Below, piece by piece: positions 1 through 12,012 of a DNA stretch of 64,000 bases (position 1 is its first letter; each line of letters starts with the position of its first letter). This DNA is from Progne subis subis. Lineage: Eukaryota; Chordata; Aves; Passeriformes; Hirundinidae. The DNA is taken from the NCBI GenBank assembly GCA_022316685.1, contig JAKJHU010000046.1, positions 7,415,001 to 7,479,000 on the forward strand, written 5' to 3'. The notes beneath the pieces were generated by a model. That model was given only the letters and a program-made list of their open reading frames with translations. It had not been told where the DNA came from and did no database searches. The position numbers and the translations under genes are program-made.

Positions 1-1141
1 AGAAAACAACAATTTCAGTAAAAACTACACATTAGTCTCTGCACTTTCTCCTACTGCTTGTGCAAAAGTCTTTGCTGTGGCTGCAGCATAGGTCAAGCAG
101 CAGATCTCAGCATAGGTGGATCTGATGTTGAGACTTGTGTGTAACAGGTCCTATCTCATTGTTCAGGGTAGCAGCCTAGCCCTCTGTATCAGGCTGCAGA
201 GCGTGCCTAGAATGTTGTATGAACAACTGATTAACTCCTTGGGGAAAGGGTGATGGCTGGGTGGTCTAGATTCTTATATAAAACATGAGAAAAACAACAC
301 TGGGTGGGACTGGAACATGAATTGTGCCAGGTTCTCTAGGGTGTCATTTTAACAAATCCTTCCTTTTTCAAAGAACACACAGGTGAAGGGTTGATAAAAT
401 TCTCTGAGTACATATGTGGTATTTTAGTACTTTGATGAGTATTCTACAACTAGTAACAGTCTGGTATCATATGAAAATGAAAGCAGGCATCATGTCAATG
501 TTTCTTTTCTCCACGTCTCAAATCTTCATCTAACTGAAGCTAACTTTCATTCACTTCAATGCAACCTATAAATGGCTGAAAAGAATCAAATAAGGAAGAA
601 AAATTCCCTTTATATTGGACCAATGTAAATAAAATCTCAATCCTGTCCCGTTTTTCAGGATATTTATCATCCTTAGTACCAATTTTGAAGGACAATAAAG
701 AGTGAATATTTGGGCTACTGTTTTATTGCTTTGGGAATAATGATTGGAGAAACAAAGAAGATTAAGAAGGGACCTGTCTATTCTTATGTGCCTCATCTTT
801 AATAGGAATTCCTGCATCAATATATGTGGATTGATCTGGAGCCCTAATTTAATAGTATCTCCCATACCTTTGCTTGAATTTTGTCATTAGTAGATGCCTA
901 CCAAAATCTCTAGGACACATTATATTAAAATTATAAACATCACTACCGGCAATAGTAACCTGTTTCATGCTGTATTAATAATAATAATAATTAAAAAAAA
1001 AAAATCATACCCCAAATGCTTAAGATCAGAATTAAAAGCAAACTCTTGAGGAAAGGACAGATTGGTGCATTTGAGGCCTCTTTTCTGGTACTGATAAAAA
1101 AGCAATTATCAAGGTGACATAATTAACTATTCCATAACTAC
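1..1141 (-). other. BLNK: BLNK intron 5 (partial)
   Basis: The intron starts with the donor GTAG directly after exon 5 and runs off the left edge. I see no further BLNK exon in it; the next expected segment (serine/proline-rich, following the GEYA residues) was not found on the minus strand. It contains a small AAT-rich run followed by poly-A at about 973-1004. Open frames here are short and have no recognisable similarity. Confidence 0.6.
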
Positions 1142-1298
1142 CTGCATATTCACCCCTAGAAATAGGGAATGCAGAGGGAATCTTCTTTTTCTCCTTCTCA
1201 CTTGGAGGTGGCTCATAGCTGTCATCAGGATTCTCTTCACTGGGGACCACATACATCTCAGAGTCAGAGTGGTCATCTGGATTTTCATAATCGCTGTC
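1142..1298 (-). CDS. BLNK: BLNK exon 5: acidic block with three SYK-type tyrosines
   Basis: This exon encodes residues 69-120 plus the first base of codon 121 (157 nt, phase 0 in, phase 1 out). It begins after a TTTCTAG acceptor and ends at a GCAG/GTAG donor. Visible motifs are DSDYENP (Tyr72), EMYVVP (Tyr84) and DSYEPPP (Tyr96). These are the acidic-context tyrosines that SYK phosphorylates in BLNK to create SH2 docking sites for effectors such as PLCG2, VAV, NCK and BTK. A lysine-rich stretch (EKEKKK) and PISRGEYA follow. The DDH and NPDD wording differs slightly from mammals, while all three tyrosine contexts are kept. It is the longest coding exon in the window and the strongest evidence for the gene call. 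Confidence 0.95.
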
Positions 1299-2153
1299 CT
1301 AGAAAGACAGAACTTCCCATTTCTCATCTCATAGCAATCCATACCACAAAGATCCTTTCATGAGAATGATAACAAAATGACAACAATGTACCCTTGAACG
1401 GACACATCATATTCCCTTTTAGTGCTTCCTCTTGCAAAGAAGCACTCCTGCCTCCTCCCATTCTACTCCTCCCAGGAGGTCCCTGTCTCCTTGCTATCTT
1501 CAAGGAGTCCTTTCACCTCAGGAGCTCAGTCTTCAAATTATGGTTCCATAGCTATTTTCCCTTCCCAGGACAGCTCCTTTCTAGATCCAGCTGTGACTCT
1601 TGATGTGTGTTGTTATTTCCTCTCCCTTTCCTGTTAAAAGGGTACTCAAGATCTGACTCCAGAAGGAAACTGGTCACTTCAAGCTGACAGTTGCAGCATT
1701 ACATTACATGGCTGACAACCATGAATTGCTTCATTCTAACATTTTCTAAAATCTTTGCAGAAGGTTTTGTTTTTAGTAAGAACTGGCTTTCCCTCTCCTC
1801 ACCCCTCCCACCCTTCCTGCCCCAAATAAAACCTGTTACTGATTTCTGAAATTATTGCTCAGTTTAGGAAGTCCCTCAAACTGATGTCATGTGCTTACTT
1901 ATCCAAAAACCTTAGTATTCATGGCTACCATTGACTGTGCTTCTGAAAGTACTTCTAAGTTGAATGTAAAAAAATTTGAGGCAGCTAAAAATCAGTGGCT
2001 ATTCGTGAATTAAAATGATGTAAAAAATAACAGAAACTTCAATATTATTTAGTTCAACCACAAGTAGATGATTTTAAAAGAATCTTTTATTATTATTTCT
2101 TGTGCTAACTTGTTGCCACAGTAACCTCCTACTGGCCCAAAATATGTACTTAC
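1299..2153 (-). other. BLNK: BLNK intron 4
   Basis: A short intron of 855 bases with donor GTAAGT and acceptor TTTCTAG. It has pyrimidine-rich stretches. The small open frames on the plus strand around 1394-1637 have no recognisable product and look incidental. Confidence 0.8.
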
Positions 2154-2194
2154 GAAATCATCTGACCATTGTTCCTCTTCATTGTCTGCGTGTT
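2154..2194 (-). CDS. BLNK: BLNK exon 4: EEEQWSDDF segment
   Basis: This 41-nt exon supplies the last two bases of the Glu55 codon and residues 56-68. It follows a TTTGGTTTAG acceptor and ends in GATTTC/GTAAGT, a near-consensus donor. It encodes HADNEEEQWSDDF, matching the mammalian ADEEEQWSDDF immediately before DSDYENP. Phase is 1 in and 0 out, which joins cleanly to exon 5. The acidic run leads into the SYK substrate block. The exon is far too short to stand out as an open frame and was found by following the splice phases from exon 5. Confidence 0.92.
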
Positions 2195-2982
2195 CTAAAC
2201 CAAACATTAGAGTTATTTAAGGAGATGTAATAGTGAATATAAATGTTTATCTTAGATTGGTTTTTCAGTCTATACTCATCATCTTCAGTTAAAAAAAGAG
2301 TGAGCAAAATTTCCAATCAGTTCTGAGCAACACATCTGGTTTGGACAGAATAGTAAATTAAACGCCTTCTGGCTTATTTTTGACAAATTATTTCAGAATT
2401 GTTGGAAAAGCATTAGAAAATGACAAACTGTGCATAGTCTGAACAGCAGAGCATGCACTTTACCCACAATGTCCTGCTAATGCATCTCATTTTTAAGTCA
2501 GGGTAACAATTTCTAGATAATGGAACTCTTGCTGACCTCTTGGCCCTGTACCTTCTTGTTGGTTAAAGTGCCAAGACAGCAAACTAATTACAAATATTTA
2601 TGTTAAACGGGGAACAGTTACCTAAAATCTTCCAAACTCTGCCCTGCATTCTTCTATTCTTAACAAGATGGCTGTTAACTTGTAAAAATAGCCATGAGCT
2701 AGTTTGTAGGCAGTGCTGTATGATAAGGAAGTAGAGAAGCACCTTTAAGATAATTCATGATGTCATCATTATATTAATAGTATTAAGATTTTAAATTTGT
2801 AATGATGCATTTGTTCAACTTCTTCCATATTTACTTTCACAGTTTCTCTCCTCCACTTTTACAGCAGCCTAGATACAGAACTCTGATTAAGACTGATTTT
2901 CAAAGAGTGGTTACTTGCTACTCTTCATGCTGGCACAATTGATCCTTTTTTTCTTGCCTTTCATTTCAGAGGTGTGAACTAC

Positions 2983-3012
2983 CTTCAGAGTTGTTGATAA
3001 TGGTATCCTGAT
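2983..3012 (-). CDS. BLNK: Candidate BLNK in-frame microexon (30 nt)
   Basis: Between exons 3 and 4 a 30-nt segment is bounded by an AG acceptor after a T-rich tract (minus strand ...TTTGTTTTTAATTAGAG) and an AAG/GTAGTT donor. Exon 3 leaves one base and exon 4 needs two. Using this segment keeps that phase and would insert ten residues, DQDTIINNSE, before EHADNEEEQW. The acidic, polar composition fits the surroundings. Doubts: a competing AG two bases upstream would give 32 nt and a frameshift, the donor is not ideal, and mammalian BLNK reads directly from exon 3 to exon 4. It may be a lineage-specific or alternatively spliced exon, or chance. Confidence 0.4.
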
Positions 3013-3122
3013 CTCTAATTAAAAACAAATTATGAGGCAATGTAAAACTGAAATACTGTTAGGCATATAGATAGCAAATTAACACAGACATACAGCTTAA
3101 ATTTACATTAATACAGCCTTAC

Positions 3123-3172
3123 CTGAAGCATAATCCCTTTGTGGTAGACTTGGTGGTGGCTTTTTTTTAAGC
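3123..3172 (-). CDS. BLNK: BLNK exon 3: basic/proline stretch PPPSLPQRDYAS
   Basis: This 50-nt exon (phase 2 in, 1 out) completes Lys38, encodes residues 39-54 (LKKKPPPSLPQRDYAS) and leaves one base. The acceptor is ATTTACAG and the donor TCAG/GTAAGG. It corresponds to the mammalian KLKVKAPPSVPRRDYAS segment: a lysine-rich patch followed by the first short proline motif of the adaptor. The poly-A run encoding KKK matches the extra lysines relative to mammals. Assignment is by sequence likeness, phase continuity and position between exons 2 and 4. Confidence 0.93.
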
Positions 3173-6100
3173 CTGTAAATTAGAATTATTACATTTATGA
3201 TCTCAAAGTAACCCTCACTAGAAGGGAGTATTAGCCAGACACATAAAAAAGCTGATGACAAAAGATACCTGCAGCTAAAGAAATACAGATTACCATCACA
3301 GATGCTTAGCAAATAGCTGTAGAAGAATGCTTTGAAAAGCTAGAAACTGATAAAATAATAAAATAGAATCTGAGTTTTTAATATATTTTTTCCACTAAGA
3401 ACATATGTTGAAAGGACAGCTTCCTTGCTCACCCCTCATCTTCTTCATTTCCAGAAAGAGATAGGACAGGGGGCAGAGATAAATGAGGATCTATTGGAAG
3501 ATGAAAATCTGTTCAGGTTCACAGAGGATTTATTAAGATTATGGAATAAGAAAGTGGCGTATCACTCTCCATTTGTATTTTTAGAACTATAATTTTGCAT
3601 GCACTTTATTTGATGATTAATATTTAAATGTATACCAGGTCTCTCAGTGAAAGATTCTACTTTTTATTATTTTATGATGTTATGTCACTTTCTTGGTAAA
3701 AACTGTTACAATGGCATCACATACCAGTGAATCAAAAGATAATTTGTAGAAATACTGAAAGGATTTTTTTAGCTATACAGGTAGATTTGTATGTATGTGC
3801 ATGTATATATATATCTAGCAAGCAGAAGTACACATATGTGTAAACACATATATTTGCATATATATATGTTTATTCATGTTTACTCCTCCTTACTAACTTG
3901 CAGCTGTCCAAAGAAGACACTGAGTTACTGAAGTCAGTTCAATTATTTCACTACCCTGTAATGAAGAAGAATTTGGGTTTAAAGTCAAGATGAACATTGC
4001 ATGTGTGACATCACAGGCCAGACTGATGCCTCTGCAGAGGCAACTGTTTACAAATGTTGCTTTACCACAAGAATCTGACACTCCATATTTAGGTCCTGAG
4101 CTTGCTGCCTAGGTATCATTGTTCAGGTAGCACTTTTACTCAGGGTGGTGGCATGCTGGCACTACCACATCAACTTACAAATTTTCCTGTCTGTTTTGAG
4201 AAATGATTTGCCTGCTTCTGAGTTGAACTAATGAAATTCTGTTGTTCAGATAGTCACCAAAAACACCCCATGCACATGCATGAATCAATGAATAAATGGT
4301 GCGGGCATTGCTAAAACTCAAAAAAGCCCAACTCCTCCAAACCAAACGAAAACCAAACCGGGAAGATTATTTTTGCAATGTTAACCTGCCTTGTTGATGA
4401 CTAATAATGCTAATGATGGATAGCTGCTCCTCAGAGGTTTTAACTTCCTGAAGCATAACATAACTTAGTGTACAAACAATAAATTAAAAAGCATTCTCAA
4501 CAGCCCTGCTCTGGTCTTCTGTCCAGGTTAGCACAGCCATGTTAGAAAGAAAATCCCAGGGCCACTGCCAGGGCTCATCTCACGTCTTAGGAAGGGGAGA
4601 CTAAGAACTTTTGATGTATTTTGTAACATGCCTACTATAAGTTGTTTGGAAATGGTGGAGACTTGGAGAATAGTGGAACTAAAGCAACATTAAGAGGCTG
4701 TCTGGGTCATGGTATAAAGTACAGGGCTTAAGCAATACCACATATTTCTAAGCTGCTAAGCAGGAATCTTCCACACTTGGTACCAGGCCCTGTAAATCCT
4801 GGCAGTGGCCCTGGTAGAAAATGTAAATACGTTATAACGAAAGCACACGAGATACAGAACAGAGGTCTGTGTCTAAGCAGCCTATCATGCTATGGTGCAG
4901 CTATGGAATAGCATACCGATCCCAAGTATCTTTCCCAGTTTTGCAAATTAAGGCCACTTGTTCATTTTGGAACCTGAATATCAATAGAAGAAAAGAAATA
5001 ATGTTTCTGTCACAGGGCTGAAACAGTTCACGGCCACATCTATATTTGCTAGAATCTTTTTAAATATGTTATTTATTCTAAAATTCTAATCCACTTTAAA
5101 AGTAGTTTTCACAGTACTGGTACAATTTTCTGAGTGCCAGAACTGGAATCCAGGCTCTTTTGAAGTCAGCTGGAGATTCACTTCACAGAAGGCAGAACTC
5201 TACCCAATGTGCAAACCACAACACGAGCTCAAAAGACACAATCCTGTGCCAAGGTGTGGTCACCCACCCTTACTGCAGACTCTGACCTCATTGTCCACAC
5301 AGATCCTTGCAGAATGGCAACTGACTCTGTCCTGTTCTCTGGAGTTAATGAGAAGAGACTGGAAGAATCAAATGCCATCCAACTAAGCACGTTTATGTAA
5401 GTGTATTTAATCCTAGTACATATATTGGAGCTTCAACAAATAACCAGGTAGCACTTGAGACATTTCATATAATGGGTTATAGATGCTTCTCACACAGGAA
5501 TAGAATAGAATTCAGGGTACAGAAATTCAGAACAACTTTTAAGAGAATAAATTATTCCATTTTAAAACAATGTATTCCAAATTTGCCCCTATAATATGCT
5601 GAACTTGATCCAACAAAACATTTAGGCATGTACTTAACTCTTCTAACATATATGGTCCTGTAGGAACTGCAAATATTAATTACTTTGAATTTTCATTTTA
5701 CTGCATTAAGTGAATAATTTTAAAATAAACTGCAGCAGAGGTCTGGGTGTTTTGCTCAAGCAACACCTGTTTTTACAGGCTACACCCAGAAAAATAACCA
5801 AACATACATATTAGTAGTCCTTTACACCTAGCACTTAAATTTTCCCACAGGTGTATTTCCTTACTAGTGTTTCTGCTCACTCCCCCAGCATTTAAGATAC
5901 GCCTGGGAACTCTGTTTTCAAAAATCCTTTCCTTTTTTGTATTGTTAAGTCTGTGAACAAAGTCCGCTCCCTTCTTAGGAACCATTTTAACGTAATAGTT
6001 TTTACAAAAATTATATTGATATATTTTTTCTGGGATAAGTATTTATAGTATGTATTGGCTTTACATACACTAGATCATCACACTTGTGATTACACAAAAA

Positions 6101-9100
6101 ATTAATTGAACTTTGCCAGAAACATTTCCAGTGGTCCAAAAGGTGTGATGCAAACAGATAAACTTTTCCTGGACTGTGTTCTCATGACCTAGTGGAATAG
6201 TTTGCTACAGACTTGGAATTATGCAGCAATTGTAGAAGATAAAATTAAACTGAAAGGGATTTTTGCTTTTCAAAGTGTTATTACTCTTTCACATATGTTC
6301 TTACAAGGTGCTATGGCAGTTGCAGTAATAAAAATCCTGACACTCAAAACATTCTACTCAGCTACAGCTAATTTTCATGTTTCTTCTGCGTAACAGTTAA
6401 AATGAGGTACTATACTTTTTCCTATTTTCTTTTTCTAAGTGTGGTACAGCTTGATTTTGGTACTTTCTCTCAATGTTTAGTTCATAAAATACCGCTTTTC
6501 CCTCTCCCAAGGGTTTGATTGTCAATGTCTTTTAGTTGAAGCTATGCAGGTTGAAGAGACATTTAGTGACACAATAACTATTTTTCTGTCTAGTCACTGC
6601 CTAAATTATAAATGGTACAGAAAAATGGACCACACAAATCTGAAGCAAAGATGTACCCAACTAAAAAGCTGGGTAAAGCATCCTCGTTCCATTTTTCAGG
6701 GCACATGGCAAATGTTCAAAAAATGGACATATTTGGATAATGTGCAGTCAGAAACAGTGAGCACAAATGCATGATTTCTAATGGCTTTGTGAAAGATGTG
6801 ATATTAAAACAAAGCAAATAAATTGAACTTCTTGTTTCTTATTCAACACTGTAGGTCAGCATGTACCAAAACATTAGGTGAAATCCTGACTTTGCTATAT
6901 GTGCAGTGTGACTTTTAACATCAACTTCAGTGGAGCCAGGATTCCACTGAACAAAGCCTAGAGGCTTAAAGCTTATGATGTACAGATGAGTGCCATGTCT
7001 TTACAGTGTTTGAAGCACAGGCAACCATCCTACATCATGAAATCTATGATTTCTCTGCTTCCCTGCTCTGTATTACCCAGGATGCTGAGCCCCCAGCTCT
7101 CACTGTTTATACAATGCTGGCTACACTCATTGCTTCTACACCTGAGTACATAATCCTCCTTGACACTGTGATCTGCACAGCAGCTGGGACTCAGGGCTGT
7201 AAACAGTTTTGCATGTGATTAAGGTCAAGCAGGTGACAGCTATCCTGCAGTGGCCAATATTTTTACTGCCAGAAAACATTGAGTTGGAATGGGGAATAAA
7301 CAGGAACTTTTAAGCAATGAAAAAACCACCTATTTCTTTCCTGTTACCAGGACTGTTCAGCCTGCTTTCCACAGACCACTAAGACATGCATGGATAGCAG
7401 GTGAATTCCTCCCCACCTGCACTCCACAGATGAACTAGACTGGAGAGCAAAAGTCTTGGTGCAAGACCTTTTTAATTTCTGCATAATGAAGAGCCAATCC
7501 AGATTTCAGAAGTGTTTTAACAAATACTGCTAATAAGTCCAACGTATTTCACAAATATTTGATAATTCTTTCAATTTGTGTAGCAGAGGCTTACAGCATA
7601 CATCTGGGTGATAACTTTCTGATAAGAAGGTACACTATTTGAATTCTCTAAAATTATTTCTACTTAAAATAGGTTTGACTTTTATTTTCTTTCCCAGCAC
7701 ATGGATGAATCTGTGCTATGCAAAGCCCATTTTAAACAAAACTTTTCCTGCCTTAGTCATGCTGCCTTGGCATTTACTAAAATCGTCCTTTAAGGAAATG
7801 GAAGTAGTGATCAACTGGATAACCATGTTTCAGAGAAAGCATCTACAATCAAACATAAAGCCCCCAAAGGCTGCATAGTGAGGAACACAGCCAGCTCTAA
7901 TTCTGTAAAGCTTAGCACCTCTTGTACCTATCCTTATCAGTGTTGTCAACTCATGCTTTTACTGGAAGTCTCATTATGTGCTGGTTCAAGACTTGAACTC
8001 TGAAGTCATGTGCAAATATTAGAAATTCTTCAATTTTTAAAAACTAAATTTCTGATCTTCAGAACTGCAAAAAAGATTATTATGACTCCTGATGAATCTC
8101 AGTAACATTCAGGAAGGTTGTTATATTTTTATACCTTGGTTTGTGTTCTCATAACTGAGAGAACTGACATGCGAGCTTTGTGCTACAGTAATACTTTGAT
8201 TTTTATGAGTCTGCTCTTTTATATATATATATATATGTATACATTTATATCTTGAGTGAATCAAAGAACTGCAGTGCCATAGCAGCAATCTTTGACACTT
8301 ACTGATGGCATTCCCAGCTTTTGCTACATTTGGTTCATGTTACTTCTCCCTTTTCTGCTTTTCTGTTCTTCCCCTCTTACTCTCTACCAAGGGCACACAA
8401 TCAGATTAACAACAGAATTCATGTTCAGGAGACTATGGGAGACACTTTGTAGCCTCAAATGATAAACCTTAGATGCTTCTGTTGTTTCTGTCATCTTTCC
8501 TCTCTGAGGCTTTTGAACTGAGTCCACTGGAACATTATTAATTACAATTAAACAATTATGGTGAAGTAGGAAGCCACTCTCTGTTAAAAAGCAACAACTG
8601 TAAGAAACCCTCTTTAACTCCTTCCCTTCAAAACCCCACCAAAAGCCTCAGACAGCCTAGCAGCTCTTCCCTGTGAGCACGTCCCAGATGAAAATCAGTT
8701 TTTGTGGATGGGTGGTGAACACAGTGGTCACTGTGTTAAAACCAAAACCATAAATTAACTTAAAACCCCAAGCAGCTGAAAGAGGGCCATTTTATGGGAA
8801 AGTCTCCTTTTGTGCTTGCATGGAAGTTGCACAGTACAGTGACTGTGATTAACTGTGAACTGCACCAATCTTAAAGAGGATGAGTAAAGGAAAAAATTAT
8901 CACAAAAATCTATTTGATATGTCAAATGTTTTACCATCAGAACCTGCTCAAGGTCTATGGGCATGTGGACAGAAACACAGCTGTGGAAATGAGAGCACAA
9001 AGGAGGGTTTAGAGGCCAAAATTACTCCTCCTGCCTGGGGAATAGGAGAGCTGGGCAGTCCTGCTGCTCCTAGGAGAGTATCCCTCCTCTGGCAGGTCCA

Positions 9101-10169
9101 GCAGCTGCCCCACAAACACCAGCCCTGCCTGGGCAGGCAGCAGGGGCAGGAGCTGAGCCAGCTTGGCTTTCCAGGGCTCTTGCACAGCCAAACCAGGCAG
9201 GGCTCTACTGCTTCTGCCAATAATTGACTGATGGCTTTGTATATACCGAGAATTAGCTGTTTCCCTTGAACTGAGCCATCATAGTCCTTCTTTAAAAACA
9301 ATTTAAAACAATGTTTCCACATGTCTTTCATGTACAAGAGCTGTATTTCTAGCATTTAATATGGTTGTCCTGGAAACACTGCAGCTAGGGTATTGTAATT
9401 ACCTTGTAAAAGTACTTAATACTTTTGTTGCCAATGACCCATGTAAAGAAACACATCTGAATGAGAAAATCACATCCAAATGGAATTTCAATGCAAATAA
9501 GCTGTTGCATTAAGAAAAGTGTGTTAAATATCTAATTGCTTGGAAACAGTGAATAGTGTATTCATTTGACAAGGATGCACAATTACTGGAATTTCCTTCT
9601 ATGTATAAATAGATATGAATATTTTATGATACTTTCAAGCACATGACACAATCTGCATGCTGTTCAGAACGTCTTGCTAGAATAAGGGTGCTAGGTAATG
9701 CTGGATTTTGTTTAATGACACTGAAACACAAGAGAACTTAGCATTTTTATGGGAATTTTAAGTATGATGTCTGACTAGTTGGTTCAAGGTGGAGCTCAAA
9801 TTCAACTTAATTGCAGGAGGGAGCCGAAACAGTTGCCTAAGGAGAAAGGCACACATGCAAACAATAAGCAATGACCATTCCCAGCCAACATTCAAAAAAA
9901 ACCCAACAAAGGCTCTTCACTCAAGTACTGTTTTTTTTCAAGGCTACAAACACAACCTATCATGGGACTCCAGTTCTGCAAATCCTTAAAGATAGTCTTA
10001 ATTCTGATGACAATTCTGCAGGTTGCAGTCTGAACCGAAGCTTTTTACATGCACTGAAGTACATCCCTCTGGAATGACAAGGTCCCATCACTAACGTACT
10101 ACACACCACGATGCTCGTAATCCAAACTCCCCACATCGATAAAACCAGGGACTAGCATTGCAAACTTAC
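3173..10169 (-). other. BLNK: BLNK intron 2
   Basis: About 7.0 kb between donor GTAAGT and acceptor ATTTACAG. It is AT-rich, with TA-rich simple sequence at about 3788-3870 and an AT run at 8221-8236. A GC-richer patch lies at about 9010-9220 with no recognisable gene. No CR1 copy or additional BLNK exon was recognised. Open frames up to 135 codons on the minus strand near 8948-9355 coincide with the GC-rich patch and resemble nothing known to me. Confidence 0.75.
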
Positions 10170-10235
10170 TTTTTGAACTTGTTTATTATCCCACTTTCAT
10201 TTTTCTTGATGTCATGCACCATCTTTTGAAGCTTC
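10170..10235 (-). CDS. BLNK: BLNK exon 2: N-terminal helical segment
   Basis: This 66-nt exon (phase 2 in, 2 out) completes Arg16 and encodes residues 17-37, beginning KLQKMVHDIKKNESG and ending NKFK. It aligns with the mammalian QLQKMVHDIKNNEGGIMNKIK segment, part of the N-terminal leucine-zipper-like region needed for membrane targeting of BLNK. Acceptor TTAATGTCTTACAG and donor AAA/GTAAGT are both good. The heptad-like spacing of L, M, I and I/F fits an amphipathic helix. Confidence 0.94.
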
Positions 10236-11574
10236 CTGTAAGACATTAAACAAAGCCAGCATTAAATTACCAAGTGGTTAAATAGCCATTAATATCAATT
10301 AAGAAAAAATATGCTCAATATATCTTCAATAAGTAGTTTATTGTTAAATCATTTGTGCATGAAAGTTTCCCTTCCTTTTAAAGGGCTCTTTAGCATTATT
10401 TCTGTTATCCTTCTTCTAAGTACAATTAAGTATGGTATATACAATCAATTTAAGAGTAAGTGCGTTAGGAAAAAATAAACCCTTACCTAAAGTAATAGTT
10501 TCGAATACTTAAATGTTAAAATTTTATCTAGAACTGACTTTACAACACTGCAGAGCTAAAATGGTGATGCCCTATGATTTCTGACCATAGACAGGACACT
10601 TAAATATAATGAGAATAATGGAAAAATAATTCACAAGCACATCTTTAACTACTGATGAAAACTCAACATATTAATTTACAGCAAAATTATATAGTTACCT
10701 GCTAATACAAATAATGTAATTATTTATAGATGTGATAAGCAGGTAGTAGAGCAAAATGCTCCAAAGTTCCCAACAACAATGTACTACATCTATAAGAGTA
10801 GCTTGAATTTTTATCTAAACTAACCAGATACATTAAATCTGAGATGAAAAGCTCAGAAGAACTTCTGCTTTTCTGTTGTATTTGTTGGGGTTTTTTTCTT
10901 AACAGATTCAGCTTCTGGTTCTGCTCGAAAACATCAGAAATAGCCATCATCTGCAGTTTGCTGTTTCTGTGTTGTGCCCCAGCTGGCACCTGGCAGTGTC
11001 TATAAGTGAAAAGTAATGAGGAATGAAAAGAATGAGAGGAGATCTAAATGATTTAGTTCTAGTTTGGGGAGAATGGTTGTAAGTGTTCGTGTTTCCTTCA
11101 AACAGCTTGCCAGACTTCAATTAGGGGTAGATGTCAGCATCAGTTACATTTCTTTTGTGATTTGTCAGAGATAAGACTCACCAACAAAAATCTAAGTGTA
11201 GATTTCTATCTGAATATTACTTATTGCTAATCACCAACTCTAGTATCTTTACTGTAGCAGAATTATTACTTTACTTTGAAAAAGGGTGGGCTTTTTTCAC
11301 AGTACTGGTTTTATTCTATATTGTCATTTATTTGCTAAAAAATCTCCACACACACATGCAAATAAGATCCAACACAAAATTGGTAAGTACAAGTACCTGA
11401 ATTTGCTTTTCATTTGATCATATTTAGGTGAATTGATTAGAGCATCATGGATATTCCTTGAGTCTTGAATAAGGCTATAGTTTAAAATATAATTTTATTA
11501 CATATTTCTGTTAAAAATGGTGCATTTAAATTAGGAGATCACATGCACTAGTGCTATTATGATATTTTTTCCAT

Positions 11575-12012
11575 GCAGATGGACTGATATGGTGAGGGGC
11601 TTGGAACACAAGCCCTATGAGGAATGTTTGAAGGAGCTGGGGTTGTTTAGCCTGGAGAAGAGGAGGCTTAGAGGTGACCTTATTACTCTCTACAACTTCC
11701 TGAAGGGAGGTTGTAGACAGGTGGGGGTCGGTCTCTTCCACCGGGCAGCAACTGACAGAACAAGGGGACACAGTCTCAAGCTACGTCAGGGAAGGTACAG
11801 GTTAGATATTAGGAAAAAATATTTCACTGAAAGAGTAATTAAGCACTGGAATTGTCTTCCCAGGGAGGTGGTGGAGTCACCATCTCTGGATGTGTTTAAA
11901 AAAAGACTGGACATGGCACTTAGTGCTATAGTCTAGTTGAGGTGTTAAGGCATAGGTTGGACTTGATGATCTTAGAGGTCTCTTCCAACCTCATTATTCT
12001 GTGATTCTGTGA
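11575..12012 (+). mobile_element. CR1 LINE 3' fragment, plus orientation
   Basis: This is a 5'-truncated CR1 retroposon tail. The typical avian CR1 wording is present: a GCCTGGAGAAGAGGAGGCT-like block, the block beginning GGACTTGATGATCTTAGAGG, and a terminal ATTCTGTGATTCTGTG octamer repeat. An open frame at 11559-11936 (125 codons) ending [17 protein letters not shown] is the familiar frame through this CR1 region, not a host gene. The copy lies antisense to BLNK within intron 1. It is well preserved compared with the second copy, suggesting a younger insertion. Confidence 0.92.

Noticed and set aside
2983..3014. 32-nt version of the BLNK microexon using the upstream AG
   Set aside because: It would shift the frame into exon 4 and destroy the conserved EEEQWSDDF reading, so only the 30-nt version is a coding candidate.
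8948..9355. 135-codon minus-strand frame in BLNK intron 2
   Set aside because: Coincides with a GC-rich patch with open frames on both strands, no splice-phase fit to BLNK, and no recognisable domain.
11526..11936. Open frames of 81 and 125 codons as host genes
   Set aside because: They are the usual frames through a CR1 LINE tail.
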